From Aphelocoma coerulescens (Eukaryota; Chordata; Aves; Passeriformes; Corvidae): a stretch of DNA of 64,000 bases. Both the position numbers and the translations under genes were made by a program. Positions 1 through 10,214 of the stretch are shown one piece after another. Positions within the stretch are counted from its first letter, which is position 1; the number at the start of each line of letters is the position of its first letter. The DNA is taken from NCBI RefSeq assembly GCF_041296385.1, contig NW_027184083.1:2976001-3040000 (forward strand), read 5' to 3'. Under the pieces are notes generated by a model. That model was not told the DNA's origin and searched no databases. It saw only the letters and a list, made by a program, of their open reading frames with translations.

Positions 1-539
1 GTTTATTGGTCCTCCGAACGGGGGGGACCTCAACCACCAGGGGGTGCCCAACTCAGCGCGCCTGCAAATCTCGTGCAGGGCATTTTATGGGGGGGGGGAG
101 GCATGAGGGGGGAGTACAGAACAACCAACTAGGGAAGGGAAGGGTGCGGCAAACAGAACGAGGGACACATAAGGGAACCAACTGTAACAGGGGAAGGGAG
201 GGACTTCTTTCCCAGGACTAATCACCTGGCCCCCTGGCTAGAACTTTCCAGAAGCCTAGGAGGGGTGCCAGAGTGACAGACAGGGTCCTGGGAGGAGACA
301 AAAATGACAGATAGGGTGATTTTAATAAAATAGGGGGGGTTCCAACTGGGGGACGCCAAACTTAAGGAACATAGAGGGGAGACCCGGACTGAACCAAAGC
401 AAACACACTCCCACCGAGAGTGAGCACAAAGAGGAGGAAGAAGGAATATCTGGGAAATGCAGATTGTACGTGGAAGGATTAGAATTTTCTTTTAAGGATT
501 TTGGTTGGGTCACTGGACAAACAAAAGATTTTGAGCTCT

Positions 540-1310
540 GGGAGAATGAGTACCCACAGGCAGTATTGGAGGGGACTAGAGGAAAGGTAGAATAAGTCCC
601 TGGATGAACTGATTAGAAAGATAAAGCAAGTCTATGTAAGAAGGGATGAGGAAAAGGCAAAAGCAATGGCAAAGGTGATGGCAGAGTTTTACAGCCCCAG
701 AGGGATAAACTGCAGGGCCCAAGGGGTCCCCTGGGATAGAAGGGATGGGGGTTGGCCACAAGGATGTGGCAGAGGCATTCCCTCCTCAGCAGGGGAGAGC
801 CAACCCAAACAGCGGTTGGGAAGGAATTAGTGTGTGTCTGCAGGGCAGAGGGACACTGCAAGTGAGAATGTCTGCAGAAACAGCTGGATCCTCAGGAGGA
901 GGAAGTCCAGAGGATAATGGAGATGGGTTGTTAGGGCTGTCAGGGTATCCCATTATACCAGGACCCACCACACTGGAGCCCTTGCTAACTTTTAAGGTGG
1001 GTCTGGATCAAGAGGAGGTGTGTTTCCTGGTAGACACAGGGGCCTCTCTATGCACTTTAAATTTTATCCCTAAGGGGGGAAATTGTCAAAAAGATCTTTG
1101 ATTATTCAAGGGGTGAGTGGAAAGGATGAGCAAGTGCATTTTATTCAACTGCTGTTCGCAGATGTGGGGGATAGGTTTGAAATGCCTGAATTCCTGTTTG
1201 TTCCTAATTGTGATTGTAATTTACTGGGAAAGGATTTGATGGCTAAAGTGGGAACGCAAATTAGTATTGTGAAAATGATACAGAGGCTAATGCTGTGGTA
1301 ACTTTGTGTA
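540..1310 (+). pseudogene. ERV A gag 3' end and protease, degraded
   Basis: A short reading frame around 600-680 resembles the arginine- and lysine-rich end of capsid before nucleocapsid in ERVs B and D (VRRDEE motif shared). No zinc knuckle is visible. A protease follows, with the aspartyl signature LVDTGA near 1,030 and the later LLGKDLM motif near 1,225. The two halves are in different frames, so at least one frameshift lies near 1,080. Near 932 a TAG is followed by GGCTGTCAGGG, which lines up with the gag-pol stop context of ERVs B and D, but the protease frame has since shifted relative to it. This is a decayed relic with no expected product. Confidence 0.65.
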
Positions 1311-1329
1311 AATAAAATGTCTGAGAAGG

Positions 1330-1999
1330 CTTATGCTGAAATAAACCCGGAAGTGTGGCCACTCCAGGGAAATACGGAAAATTAGATATGGAGCCTCTCC
1401 AAATTACTTTGAAGCAACCAGGACAAGTGGTGTCTAAAAAGCAATACCCTCTTTCAAGGGAGGGAAAGAAGGGGTTTACAGCCTGTCATTGAGTCCCTGC
1501 TAAAGGCAGGTCTTTTGGAGCCAGGGATGTCTCCCTATAACACTCCTATCCTGCTGGTTAAGAAACCAGATGGAACCTACAGAATGGTGCAGGATTTAAG
1601 AATAATAAATGGAATTGTCAGACCAAGGCATTCCACAGTTCCAGACCCCTATACCATCCTGAATCAGATTCCTTCTTCACATCAGTATTATTCAGTACTA
1701 GATTTGAAGGATGCTTTCTGGGTGTGACCAATTACAGAGGACAGTAAACAGTATTTTGCCTTTGAGTGGGAACAGGAGGAAAAAGAGAAAATGGTAAAAC
1801 AACAATTGACCTGGACAGTCCTCCCGCAGGGATGTAGAGAGTCACTGGTTTTGTTTGGGCAAACCTTACAAAAAATGTTAAGAGAGTTTACGCCACCCTT
1901 GGGAGTTAGGTTGTTGCAGTAGGTGGATGACTTGCTTTTTATCAAGGGAACAGGAAAAGGTAGTTGAAGAGGCTACTGTGAAGCTGCTTCATTTTCTTG
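1330..1999 (+). pseudogene. ERV A reverse transcriptase, N-terminal part, interrupted
   Basis: The fingers and palm of a gammaretrovirus-type RT are readable: NTPILLVKKPDG (about 1,540), VQDLR (about 1,590), VLDLKDAFW (about 1,700), LPQG (about 1,825), and the catalytic VDDLL (about 1,925). A TGA at 1,725-1,727 and a TAG at 1,920-1,922, replacing the Tyr of the YVDD box, interrupt the frame. The reading stops at 2,000, exactly where the ERV B LTR starts. Confidence 0.8.
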
Positions 2000-2000
2000 C

Positions 2001-2664
2001 TGTTATAAATGAAATTGGTAATTCATGCTTGTGTACATAAATGTATATATTAATTGTACAAATAAAAACGCCTAAGCCCAAACCCCAGGCCAGGGAAGGA
2101 GAAAATTTCGCAAGCCTTGGCAGCAGCAGAGAAGACAATATGGCCAGGAACTAATCAGCATACAAAAAAGTCTATCTCTGGGTAGAGGTAGACCTTATAT
2201 GGAGCCATTAACACCACACCTGGGCGATGATCTGGACGATGATGAAACTGATTAACATCTCAGAGTCGTTAAAGGAGTATCCCATTCCAGGAACTAAGAA
2301 TAACTGTTCCAGGAATCGGAGATGGACCATTCATCATCCAAGATGGACAATTCATCAGACCCAGGAAATGCTTTGTGCAGTCCAACTTCGGGACAAGAAA
2401 ACATCATGAATATGCTAAATTGTGAAAAGAATAGAATTAATTCGGAATCTGCCCAAGAACTGTATAAGAAGGAACCAGCCGAAGCAACATTTGTGAGCTT
2501 GGGGATCTGACGCGATAGAGGTCAGATCTGTGTTCACCCAGCACCGATCCCGGGCTCGGGGCTGACCTTTTTCCAATCATGGCTTTCTGTGTGACCGATC
2601 TTTTGGCCGTGGAATAAAATCTATTTCTTTATTAAATTTAATTTGGCTGAATTTCTTTACTACA
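2001..2664 (+). repeat. ERV B 5' LTR
   Basis: It begins TGTTATAAATG and ends TTTACTACA, followed by two bases and a primer binding site, as expected of a 5' LTR (664 bp). AATAAA at 2,613-2,618 is the likely polyadenylation signal at the end of R. The same first 38 or so bases recur at 9,865 after a polypurine tract. Confidence 0.8.
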
Positions 2665-2666
2665 AA

Positions 2667-2684
2667 TGGTGACCCTGACATGAT
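2667..2684 (+). promoter_or_regulatory. ERV B primer binding site, tRNA-Trp type
   Basis: The 18 bases start TGGTGACCC and match the complement of the 3' end of tRNA-Trp, the primer of avian leukosis viruses, with two mismatches by eye. The site lies two bases after the LTR end. Trp priming is usual for alpharetroviruses, whereas this element has a gamma-type pol. Confidence 0.75.
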
Positions 2685-3226
2685 CCGATTTGGGGTATTG
2701 CTGACCCTCTCTCCGTCCGGGAGGTGCCCTGCTGATTCTAGTGGCCTGGTAGGATAGGTGGGTTCTGCGAACCAATCAGACCACCGAACTAAATTCAGAT
2801 CAGTGCTACAATAGAAAAAGGGGGGATAAAAGGAGCTCTCGGGGAACTCAAGGGAGGATCCAGGGTAGTATCTTTGGAGCCGCGGCATAAGGTTTTTCAC
2901 TCAGAAAACTCTACGTGCACGAAGAACCCACACAAGAAAAGGAACCGTAAGTATTGCGTGGTTGAGTGAAGGCTGATCGAGCTTGTGTGAGATGTGATAT
3001 TATCACGAAGCGAGTGGGGACCCCAAGATCGCAGTTCCTCTCTCCCGCGAGGGAAGAGATCGGTCGTGGGGGAAGCGAACGAAACGGGATAGAACCCCAT
3101 TCCACACGTCAAACCCGAATAACTTGGGACATTCGGGGGATTGATCACAGGAAGGCCAGAAGGGAAGGGAACGTTCCCTACGAGTTTGGGGAATTGGTAA
3201 ACCTTCTGGTCTGGGACTATGTAGTC

Positions 3227-3234
3227 CAGGTAAG
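3227..3234 (+). promoter_or_regulatory. ERV B leader splice donor candidate
   Basis: CAG|GTAAGG, with the cut after 3,229, is a near-perfect donor in the untranslated leader between primer site and gag. In simple retroviruses a leader donor makes the subgenomic env mRNA. It may also serve the extra ORF at 7,084. The nearby leader repeats the motif AGGTACCGATT or AGGTACTGATT three times (about 3,241, 3,262, 3,351). Confidence 0.5.
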
Positions 3235-3407
3235 GAAAGTAGGTACCGATTAAAAAAAATAGGTACTGATTGAAGTCGAGAGCTGTTACCAGAGGAAAAC
3301 CCCCAGAGTGGTTCACTGCGGGGCCAGTAAACTGGTAAAGAACAAAAAGTAGGTACCGATTACAGTTTAAGAAAAGGAACACTAGCGAAACAATTCTTTT
3401 AGGAAAA

Positions 3408-4995
3408 ATGGGGCAAAAGAAAAGCAAAGCCCAGAGAAAATCTCGAGAAAAATCCACGGAAAGAAAAGAACCAGGTATACCTGAAATTCCCAGAGGTAGT
3501 CGCTTAGGATGGATGTTAGAAAATTGGTGGGACTGTCCTGAGAGGAGAAGTAAATCTAAAGAAAGGATGATATATTATTGTGTAGAAGTGTGGGGAGGTA
3601 AAGAGATCAGAGAACATCTAATTTGGCCCATGTTGGGCACCTTTGAGAAATGGACATGCCAAAGCCTTAAGCAAACATGTGAACACCAAAAATACTCATA
3701 GCGAGGAAGAAAAAGATTACGCTAAAATATGGGAGTTTGCTAAAACGGAGTTACTCCCGATAAAAACTCATTTGGGTCCCGAAACCCAGAATGGAGCTTG
3801 GGATCCCTTAGATAACCTACTGCCCCCATATTTGAACCCTCTGCACCAACCTGTGCAAATTCAGGGACCCCAAAGGGAAGGTGCACCCTCAGTGCTGGGA
3901 CAGGTTCCAGTACAGCAAATCTATCCCCCGCTTCCACCCCCACCCCCACTGCCAGCAGAGAGAAGGGAAGATCTAGCTTCTCCCATTAAGGGAACCCACT
4001 CCCCCCCTGCCAGCAGAACATGATTTCAGACAAAGAAAGCCGGGGCAGATTGTAGTGAAGGGGAAGAAGAGAAGCCTAAATTATGTCCCCTAAGAGAAGT
4101 ACCAACAGCGCCAGGGATTATAGGATTTGTAAACGTACCTATCAACACAGGGGATGTAAGGGCATTTAAGAAAGAAATGGGAAAGCTAATGGATGATCCC
4201 TTAGGGGTGGCAGATAGGTTGGATGAATTTTTAGGAACTAGTATTTACTCATACGAAGATATATGTGCAATATTAAGATCATTGTTTAACCCTGAAGAAC
4301 GGGAAATGATAAGACAAGCTGGGGTATGAGGCTGGGAGCGCAGAAACCCACAGGGAACGCCAGGGACTCTGAAGTGGCCAATTCAGAGTCCCAGGTGGAA
4401 TGCACAAACAGAGGGAGGGAGACAGAACATGGTCGACCTAAGAAATATGGTAATACAAGGAGTGCGGGAGGCCGTACCCAGAGGACAGAACGTGAGCAAA
4501 GTGTTCGGGGAATGCCAGGGAAAAGAAACGCCTACTGAATAGCTAGAGAGATTAAGGCAAAATTTACAGATGTATTCTGGGACAGACCCAAATTCTCCAA
4601 TCGGGGAAGTCCTGTTAAAAACGCAGTTCGTAGAGAAGTCATGGGAAGACATCCGGAGAAAACTTGAGAAAATAGATAATTGGCAAGAGAAAAGTTTACA
4701 GGAGTTACTCCACGAAGCTCAGCGGACGTATATGAGGAGGGATGAAGAAAAGCAGAAAGCACAGGCAAGGGTATTGGTAGCTGCAATAAGGGAAGCCCAG
4801 AAACAAGAACATACCCCAGACCCTGCAAGCTCAACACAGAATACTGAGTCACAGAGGAGGCAGTTTCCCATCCAGAGACAAAATTCAGAGAACCGGAGAA
4901 ATACATCGGGGTGTTTTTACAGCGGGAAGAAGGGGCATTTTAAGAAAAATTGTAGAAAAAGAATGAAAGATGAGAGGATCTTTCAGGAAGACTAG
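3408..4995 (+). pseudogene. ERV B gag, broken
   Basis: It starts with ATG-Gly-Gln, the usual myristoylation start of gammaretroviral Gag, and continues through a matrix-like segment, a proline-rich stretch (about 3,920-3,960, PPPPPP) and a p30-like capsid. A frameshift near 3,650 separates matrix from the rest. Stops at 4,021-4,023 (TGA), 4,327-4,329 (TGA) and 4,540-4,542 (TAG) interrupt it further. The zinc knuckle near 4,910 reads C-X2-S-X4-H-X4-C, so the second cysteine is serine. The frame ends at TAG 4,993-4,995, and pro-pol continues in the same frame. Confidence 0.8.
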
Positions 4996-6027
4996 AGGTG
5001 TCAGGGGCTTTTTAACCTGGGGTCCAGAACATCCCGAGAGCCCTTGATAAAATTGAAAATAGGACCCCAGAAACAGGAGCTGATGTTCCTAGTAGATTCA
5101 GGAGCTGAATGAAGTACGGTTTAGTGGTTGCCATCGGGATGTGTTAAGAGCAGAGAAACCATAATAGAAATCAGGGCTAAAGGAAAGCCCTTTAAAGTTC
5201 CAGTTATTAAAGATGTAGAAATAGAATCAGACACCAGGGTATGCCTGGGAAATATTTTATTAGTAGAGGAAGCAGATTATAATTTGTTAGGGAGAGATTT
5301 GATGGTGGCATTGGAAGTGAGTCTAATTGTTCAAGAGTCTCGGCTTGTAGTGAGTTTGTATAAACTGACAGCAGAGGATGAGAACAAAATAAATCCTAGA
5401 GTCTGGTACTCAGAAGGGGAAGCCAGAAAATTAGAAATTACGCCCATTCATGTTGAAATTGAGAGACCAGAAGATCCCATTAGGGTCAAGCAGTATCCTA
5501 TCCCGATGGAGGGAAGAAAAGGGTTAAAACCAGTAATAGATGTGCTAATAAAAAGGGGAACTCTAGAGCCTTGTATGTCCAGGCACAACACGCCTATCCT
5601 AGCAATACAAAAGTCAGACGGAAGTTATAGATTAGTACAAGACTTAAGAGCAGCAAATGCAAGAACCAAAACCTTATTCCCCACGGTCCCCAATCCATAC
5701 ACTTTACTAAATAATATCTCCCCTAAGGATACCTGGTACAGTGTGATTGACTTGAAAGATGCGTTCTGGACTTGCCCCCTAGCCGAAGAAAGTCGGGATT
5801 ACTTTGCTTTCCAGTGGGAAGACCCAGAGACTAATCGAAAACAGCAACTGAGATGGACCTCTTTGCCTCAAGGGTTTGTGGACTCACCAAATCTTTTTGG
5901 CCAGGCTCTTGAACAATTACTTAGCAAATTTGAACCTGTAAAAGGAACTATATTGCTACAATATGTAGATGATTTATTAGTGGCAGGACCAATAGAACTC
6001 GATGTAAAGGAATGGGAGGAAAGCTAG
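4996..6027 (+). pseudogene. ERV B protease and RT, truncated by deletion
   Basis: Pro-pol follows the gag UAG in the same frame, with the stop followed by AGG TGT CAG GGG CTT. The protease box reads LVDSGAE and is then hit by a TGA near 5,109. From 5,128 the frame is open: LLGRDLM, VQDLR, VIDLKDAFW, LPQG and YVDDLL (about 5,962) are all present. About 20 codons after YVDDLL the frame runs into sequence that belongs after RNase H. The RT thumb, connection and RNase H are therefore missing, a deletion of roughly 1.3-1.4 kb compared with ERV D. Confidence 0.8.
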
Positions 6028-7150
6028 AAGGAGGTAAGTGGAAATTACCTGACGGGAGAGAATTACTGCCTAAAGATTATAACAGAAAAATTTTAAGGAG
6101 ATTACACCAGCAGACCCACTGGGAGGCACGAGCCTTAGCAGAACAATTTTTAAGGTTTTTCGGATGTAAAGGAATTTATGAGTTAGCTAAGCAGGAGGTA
6201 CAAGGATGCATGACATGCCATGCTAGATCTCAACGAGCAGTGTTGGGAAGTTGCCCTGCAGCCCACCGGCCTTTTGAGAGAATTCAAGTAGATTTTACAG
6301 AGTTGCCTAAAGTGGGGAGATATTAAAATCTGTTAGTATTAGTAGATAAATTAACACATTGGGTAGAGGCTTTCCCAACCTCTAGAACTACAGCCCAAAC
6401 TGTATCAAAAATATTAATAGAATAAATTATACCCTGATATGGCATAATAGATTATATAGACTCAAATCAGGGGACACACTTTACCTCAAAAATTATTAAG
6501 CAATTGGCCGAAGCTCTGGGAATTTGATGGGAATATCACACTCCTTGGCACCCCCAGAGTTCGGGTCAAGTTGAAAGAATGAATCAGACACTAAAAGCTC
6601 AATTATCTAAATTAATGTTGGAAACGAAAATGTCATGGGTAAAATGTCTCCCCTTAGCCTGGTTAAATATCCAAACTATGCCGCATTCAGTGACAGGGCT
6701 GTCACCTTTCGAAATGTTATACGGGATGCCAGTAGGACACCCCGGGATAGAGGATGGACAAATACAACCATACTTAATAGAAATTAACAGAAATCTCCAA
6801 GAATTGAGAAGGCATGGGCTGGTAACTCAAAATTCACCTCTGGGATTTGCTATCCACAAGATACAACGGGTAGACAAAGTACTTATAAAAACATAGAGGG
6901 AGATCCCTCTCACACCTCACTGGGAAGGTCCTTTTCTCATCCTCCTGACCACAGGCGCAGCAATTTGGACAGCAGAGAGAGGTTGGATGCACGCTTCTCG
7001 AGTGAAGAAAATAGAACTTCAAGAAGAGACACCTGAGTGGAGGATCACTTCTTCCCCAGGGGACTTAAAGATAAAACCAGCAAATGACCGGGAGGGACCA
7101 GATAAGTTGTACCGTAATTGGTTGTACATGTTACCCGTTTGTCTCTTTTG
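6012..7150 (+). pseudogene. ERV B integrase, with stops
   Basis: The N-terminal zinc-binding HHCC part (about 6,100-6,220), the catalytic D-D-E core (VDFTEL near 6,290, DSNQGTHFTS near 6,460, HPQSSGQVE near 6,550) and the C-terminal WEGPF segment (about 6,920) are recognisable. In-frame stops lie at 6,324-6,326, 6,423-6,425, 6,435-6,437, 6,525-6,527 and 6,894-6,896. The final pol frame ends at the TGA at about 7,148-7,150, inside the extra ORF. The second core aspartate context reads DSNQG instead of DSDRG, an extra sign of decay. Confidence 0.75.
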
Positions 7151-7464
7151 AATGCGAATATTGTCACGAGGTTCCGGTTACTCATTGCCAAAGGGGCTAT
7201 AGACCCAGAGACTTGTGTACAAAGTGTTTAGAAGAAGAACAAGACTTGACTAGCCGTGTCTTAGAGCTTGCTACAAATTTGGGTATAATAGAATTGGATT
7301 CTTTAGAGTGGTATCGCCTATACAAAAATGGAGTAAGGGGAAAATTGGACTCTTTGGCACAGATTCTGACTGTCGAGTGTCGCAGGTTAAATAAAGTACC
7401 CTGCGGGACTGACACAGTTAAGCTCTCTAGGTGGGGCGTGTACAAAAGGCAGTATGCAGCTTGA
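7084..7464 (+). CDS. Cysteine-rich accessory ORF between pol and env (orfX)
   Basis: A 126-codon uninterrupted frame starts within the last 70 or so bases of pol in another frame and ends 11 bases inside the env frame that opens at 7,454. It is therefore tightly packed between both genes, as real retroviral accessory genes are. The N-terminal 50 residues hold nine cysteines (9, 14, 16, 24, 27, 35, 45, 48 and one histidine pair nearby), including two CXXC pairs, CEYC and CTKC, 17 residues apart. This suggests a zinc-binding module. The rest looks helical, with a basic end, and there is no signal peptide or membrane segment. I do not recognise the family. The segment YRPRDLCTKC recalls part of a ZZ-type finger, but the middle ligands are missing. 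It stays open while gag, pol and env around it carry stops. Confidence 0.55.
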   Translation: MTGRDQISCTVIGCTCYPFVSFECEYCHEVPVTHCQRGYRPRDLCTKCLEEEQDLTSRVLELATNLGIIELDSLEWYRLYKNGVRGKLDSLAQILTVECRRLNKVPCGTDTVKLSRWGVYKRQYAA

Positions 7465-9714
7465 TCTGGCCACAGGATCCCAGGACAATATTCCTGCTGC
7501 CGAGAAGATGGTTTACCTTGCCGCTGGTGGCAACCCAGTGGGCGTAGGCACAGGCAGAGGAATGCATCTGTGGGGATTCCTGATGGTTCTGAGCCTAGCC
7601 ATATGCCAGACAGCTAACCTACAGCCGGATAGCTGGTCCTACACTGAGGGGGAAGACCTCACCGAGAGGTGTAAGCTGTGTCTGCCAAGCCTCTTAAAGG
7701 AACAGGGTACATATCAAGTCCCAGAAGTCTGTGAAATCAGAAAGAAAGGCGGGACCTGTCATATAAACGGCACTCGATTCCAAATATGTAAAACAAATGG
7801 GGTAATTTTGTGCTACCCCCAAGTTGCAAGCTCTAAGTCAAGGGCACCTCCTATTAAAAGTAGACACCACCTTAATAGATATAAAAGGGAAGTCACACAA
7901 AAACCTATTCCAACTTGCAACCAATGTAATCAGACTGTTTGGATTGGAGGAAAAATGAAATCCATTTTTGTGGCCTACTTTCAGGTTAACAATCTGTGCT
8001 ATGATACCTCTACATTAAGCATGTGTATTATGGGTGGAAAAACCTACTGGGTGGGGCAAAATTTAAAATATCAAGGTAAACTGACCCTGGGCAGTGAGTC
8101 TGTTATATTAGATCTGCTTGAAGAAAGTGATGACAGGGAATGTTTGAAATATGACAAAACCTTCTGTTTCTCAAGGAACAAAGAGGGAATGGACCCAGAA
8201 AATATAATATCGTCAGAACTTAAAAGAAAAGAATCCAAAATGAGGAAAAAGAGGGTGGCACAAGAAAAATTGTTAACTCTTAGCAAGCAGTATGATGAAT
8301 TAGAGAAACAGTATAATGATTGGGGATTACCGGCCCCCAACCAAAATTTGTTCATAAATTTAATGCAGGAAATTGCCACCAAGCTAGGATTATCTAATTG
8401 TTGGATCTGTGGGGGACTAAAATCTGCCGGAAAATGGCCTTGGAAGGGTGAAGGCTTAGCTCCAGAACAGCTCTTAAGATGGGACGAGGGCCAAATCTCA
8501 AAGACCATACAAAGACCTGACGGGTGGGTCCTAGATCCACGAGTGATAGGGACCATTTGTATTAGCAGGGAAGGAAATGAATATACTGAGGTCATGGGAT
8601 ATACTCCATGTATATCCACCCTCACCGTAAATTCAAATAATAAATGTAAAATCTGGCAACTGGAACCCCCTGCAGGCTACTGGAGTCAGAAAAAGGGAAA
8701 AGAATGTGAATGGAACGACCAAGTCAGTCTATGTTGGCACAAAAGCCCTGGAGCTAACCCTTATCAATCCCTAGAAAATTTAAAAGATTACTGGCAGGAA
8801 CCAGAGAATACAAAAGTAAAATGGAAAGCCCCCAGTGGTATATATTGGATTTGTGGGAAAAAGGCATATAGTGAGCTGCCTAGGAAATGGAAAGGCTCAT
8901 GCACACTAGGAATGATTCGACCTTCCTTCTTCACGCTTCCCAGATCTGAGAGCAGTCTGTTAGGAGCTCCCTTATACGAAGCCCTGAACAGAAAGAAAAG
9001 AGAAATAAAGAAAGAAATACCTATAGCTGGTGGGAGTCAGAAATGGGGTGAAGAAGAATGGCCCGTGGAAAGAATAATAGAGTAGTATGGTCCTGCAACT
9101 TGGGCCCAAGACGGGAGTTGGGGATCCAGAACCCCAGTTTATTTGCTCAATAGTCTTATAAGGCTCCAAGCTGTTGTGGAGATAGTATCTAATCATACCT
9201 CAGACGCTCTAGAACTGCTAGCAAAGCAACATTCCCAGATACGAGCCTTTGTATATAAGAACCGAATCGCATTAGACTATTTACTGGCCAACGAAGGGGG
9301 AGTCTGTGGAAAATTTAATGAATCTGAGTGTTGTGTGGAAATTGATGACTATGGTAAAACTATAAGGGGGCTAGCTGCTGAAATCAAAAAGGTAGCACAT
9401 GTCCCAGTTCAAAAATGGAATTCGATTTTACAAGCATCATGGTGGGATCGACTATTGGAGGGTGCATGGTGGAAGAAGGTAGTATTTTTCATCTTATGTT
9501 CATACCTTGCCTAATACCATGTTTTATTAGACTAATCCATTCAGTGGTACAAGGCATGCAGTTAGCGGCAATGCCCATAGATCCAGAACTAGCTGCAGGA
9601 AATTTAGGTAAAACTTCTAGGATCTCCAAAATTATAAAACTAGAAGAAAAATCAGAGAAGAGCAGGGCGGCCAAGGCCCTATTAGAATTCAAAAAACAAA
9701 TAAAAATAAACTAG
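7454..9714 (+). pseudogene. ERV B env (SU and TM), one stop and one frameshift
   Basis: A gamma-type Env. A hydrophobic signal segment lies near 7,560-7,620 (after the second or third Met), followed by a long SU with the CWICGG motif near 8,400, which in this Env class makes the labile SU-TM disulfide. A basic cleavage site (RKKR) lies near 8,990. The frame is open for 543 codons until TAG 9,083-9,085, and TM continues in the same frame after it. TM shows a cysteine motif near 9,308-9,333 with seven residues between the first Cys and the CC pair. A frameshift near 9,495 then moves the membrane anchor and tail into another frame, ending at 9,714. The product would be a truncated SU-like protein. 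Confidence 0.8.
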
Positions 9715-9850
9715 GTAAATTTATAAAAAAGATTGAAAAACCAAGGGCAAAAAGATTTGTTAGCTGTTTATGTTCCAAGACCTAATGCCGGTGTAATAAA
9801 GTTAACTAGAATTAAAATTAAAAAGGAAGCACGAATTAATGTGTTCATAT

Positions 9851-9863
9851 AAAAGGGAGGGAA
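9851..9863 (+). promoter_or_regulatory. ERV B polypurine tract
   Basis: The purine run AAAAGGGAGGGAA lies directly before the TGTTATAAATG start of the downstream LTR, the expected position of the plus-strand primer. Confidence 0.75.
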
Positions 9864-9864
9864 T

Positions 9865-10214
9865 TGTTATAAATGAAATTGGTAATTCGTACTTGTGTAC
9901 ATACACGATTAGAAGGGGAAAAGGGATTTTACCTTGGTATTTATTTTAAGGATCCTTAGGTGCACACGTCCAGGTCATATGCATCGAGATGCACCCTGCC
10001 GAGAGTCTCCCCAAAGATCCGGTATTACATTATAGGTTTTACTAATTAGCATATCTATCGATGATTCCCCAATGAGAGGCTCAAGTGAGCTCCCCTCCCC
10101 AAGGAACCTTCCCCTGGATGGTTCTATCTTAGTTTACAGAATGTGTTCTGGGGAGGACCTTGGGGTCTGGGGCACACTGATCCCTAGCTATGAAGCTTCT
10201 AAAATGTTTAGTCT
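9865..10214 (+). repeat. ERV B 3' LTR, divergent or truncated
   Basis: It begins with the same TGTTATAAATGAAATTGGTAA as the 5' LTR and stays similar for about 38 bases, then is unrelated by eye to the rest of the 5' LTR. No R-U5 like that at 2,500-2,664 was found before ERV A RT resumes. The right edge is a guess. It could be a truncated LTR of another subfamily joined by recombination. Confidence 0.5.

Larger units (their letters stand above)
1..2000 (+). mobile_element. ERV A, segment 1 (gag end, protease, start of RT)
   Basis: This is the left end of an old gammaretrovirus-like (class I) ERV; its 5' LTR and most of gag lie outside the window. The visible order is a nucleocapsid-like stretch (about 590-740), a protease with LVDTGA (about 1,030), and the RT fingers and palm (1,480-1,990). 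It stops in the middle of RT, where the LTR of ERV B begins at 2,001. RT then resumes near 10,215, so ERV B is nested in ERV A. Frames are broken by stops and indels. The first 500 bases hold no clear domain and probably come from matrix, p12 and capsid. Confidence 0.8.
2001..10214 (+). mobile_element. ERV B, nested provirus with tRNA-Trp primer site
   Basis: A provirus-like block with 5' LTR, Trp-type primer binding site, leader with splice donor, gag, stop, pro, partial RT, integrase, an extra ORF, env, polypurine tract and a second LTR start, all on the plus strand inside the RT of ERV A. The pol architecture and the gag-pol stop in the same frame are gammaretroviral. Several stops and shifts and one large pol deletion make it defective. 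The right boundary is uncertain, because the 3' LTR matches the 5' LTR for only about 38 bases and the ERV A reading restarts vaguely near 10,170-10,260. Confidence 0.8.

Noticed and set aside
8071..8625. Antisense 184-codon frame within ERV B env
   Set aside because: It mirrors env codon bias and no domain is seen.
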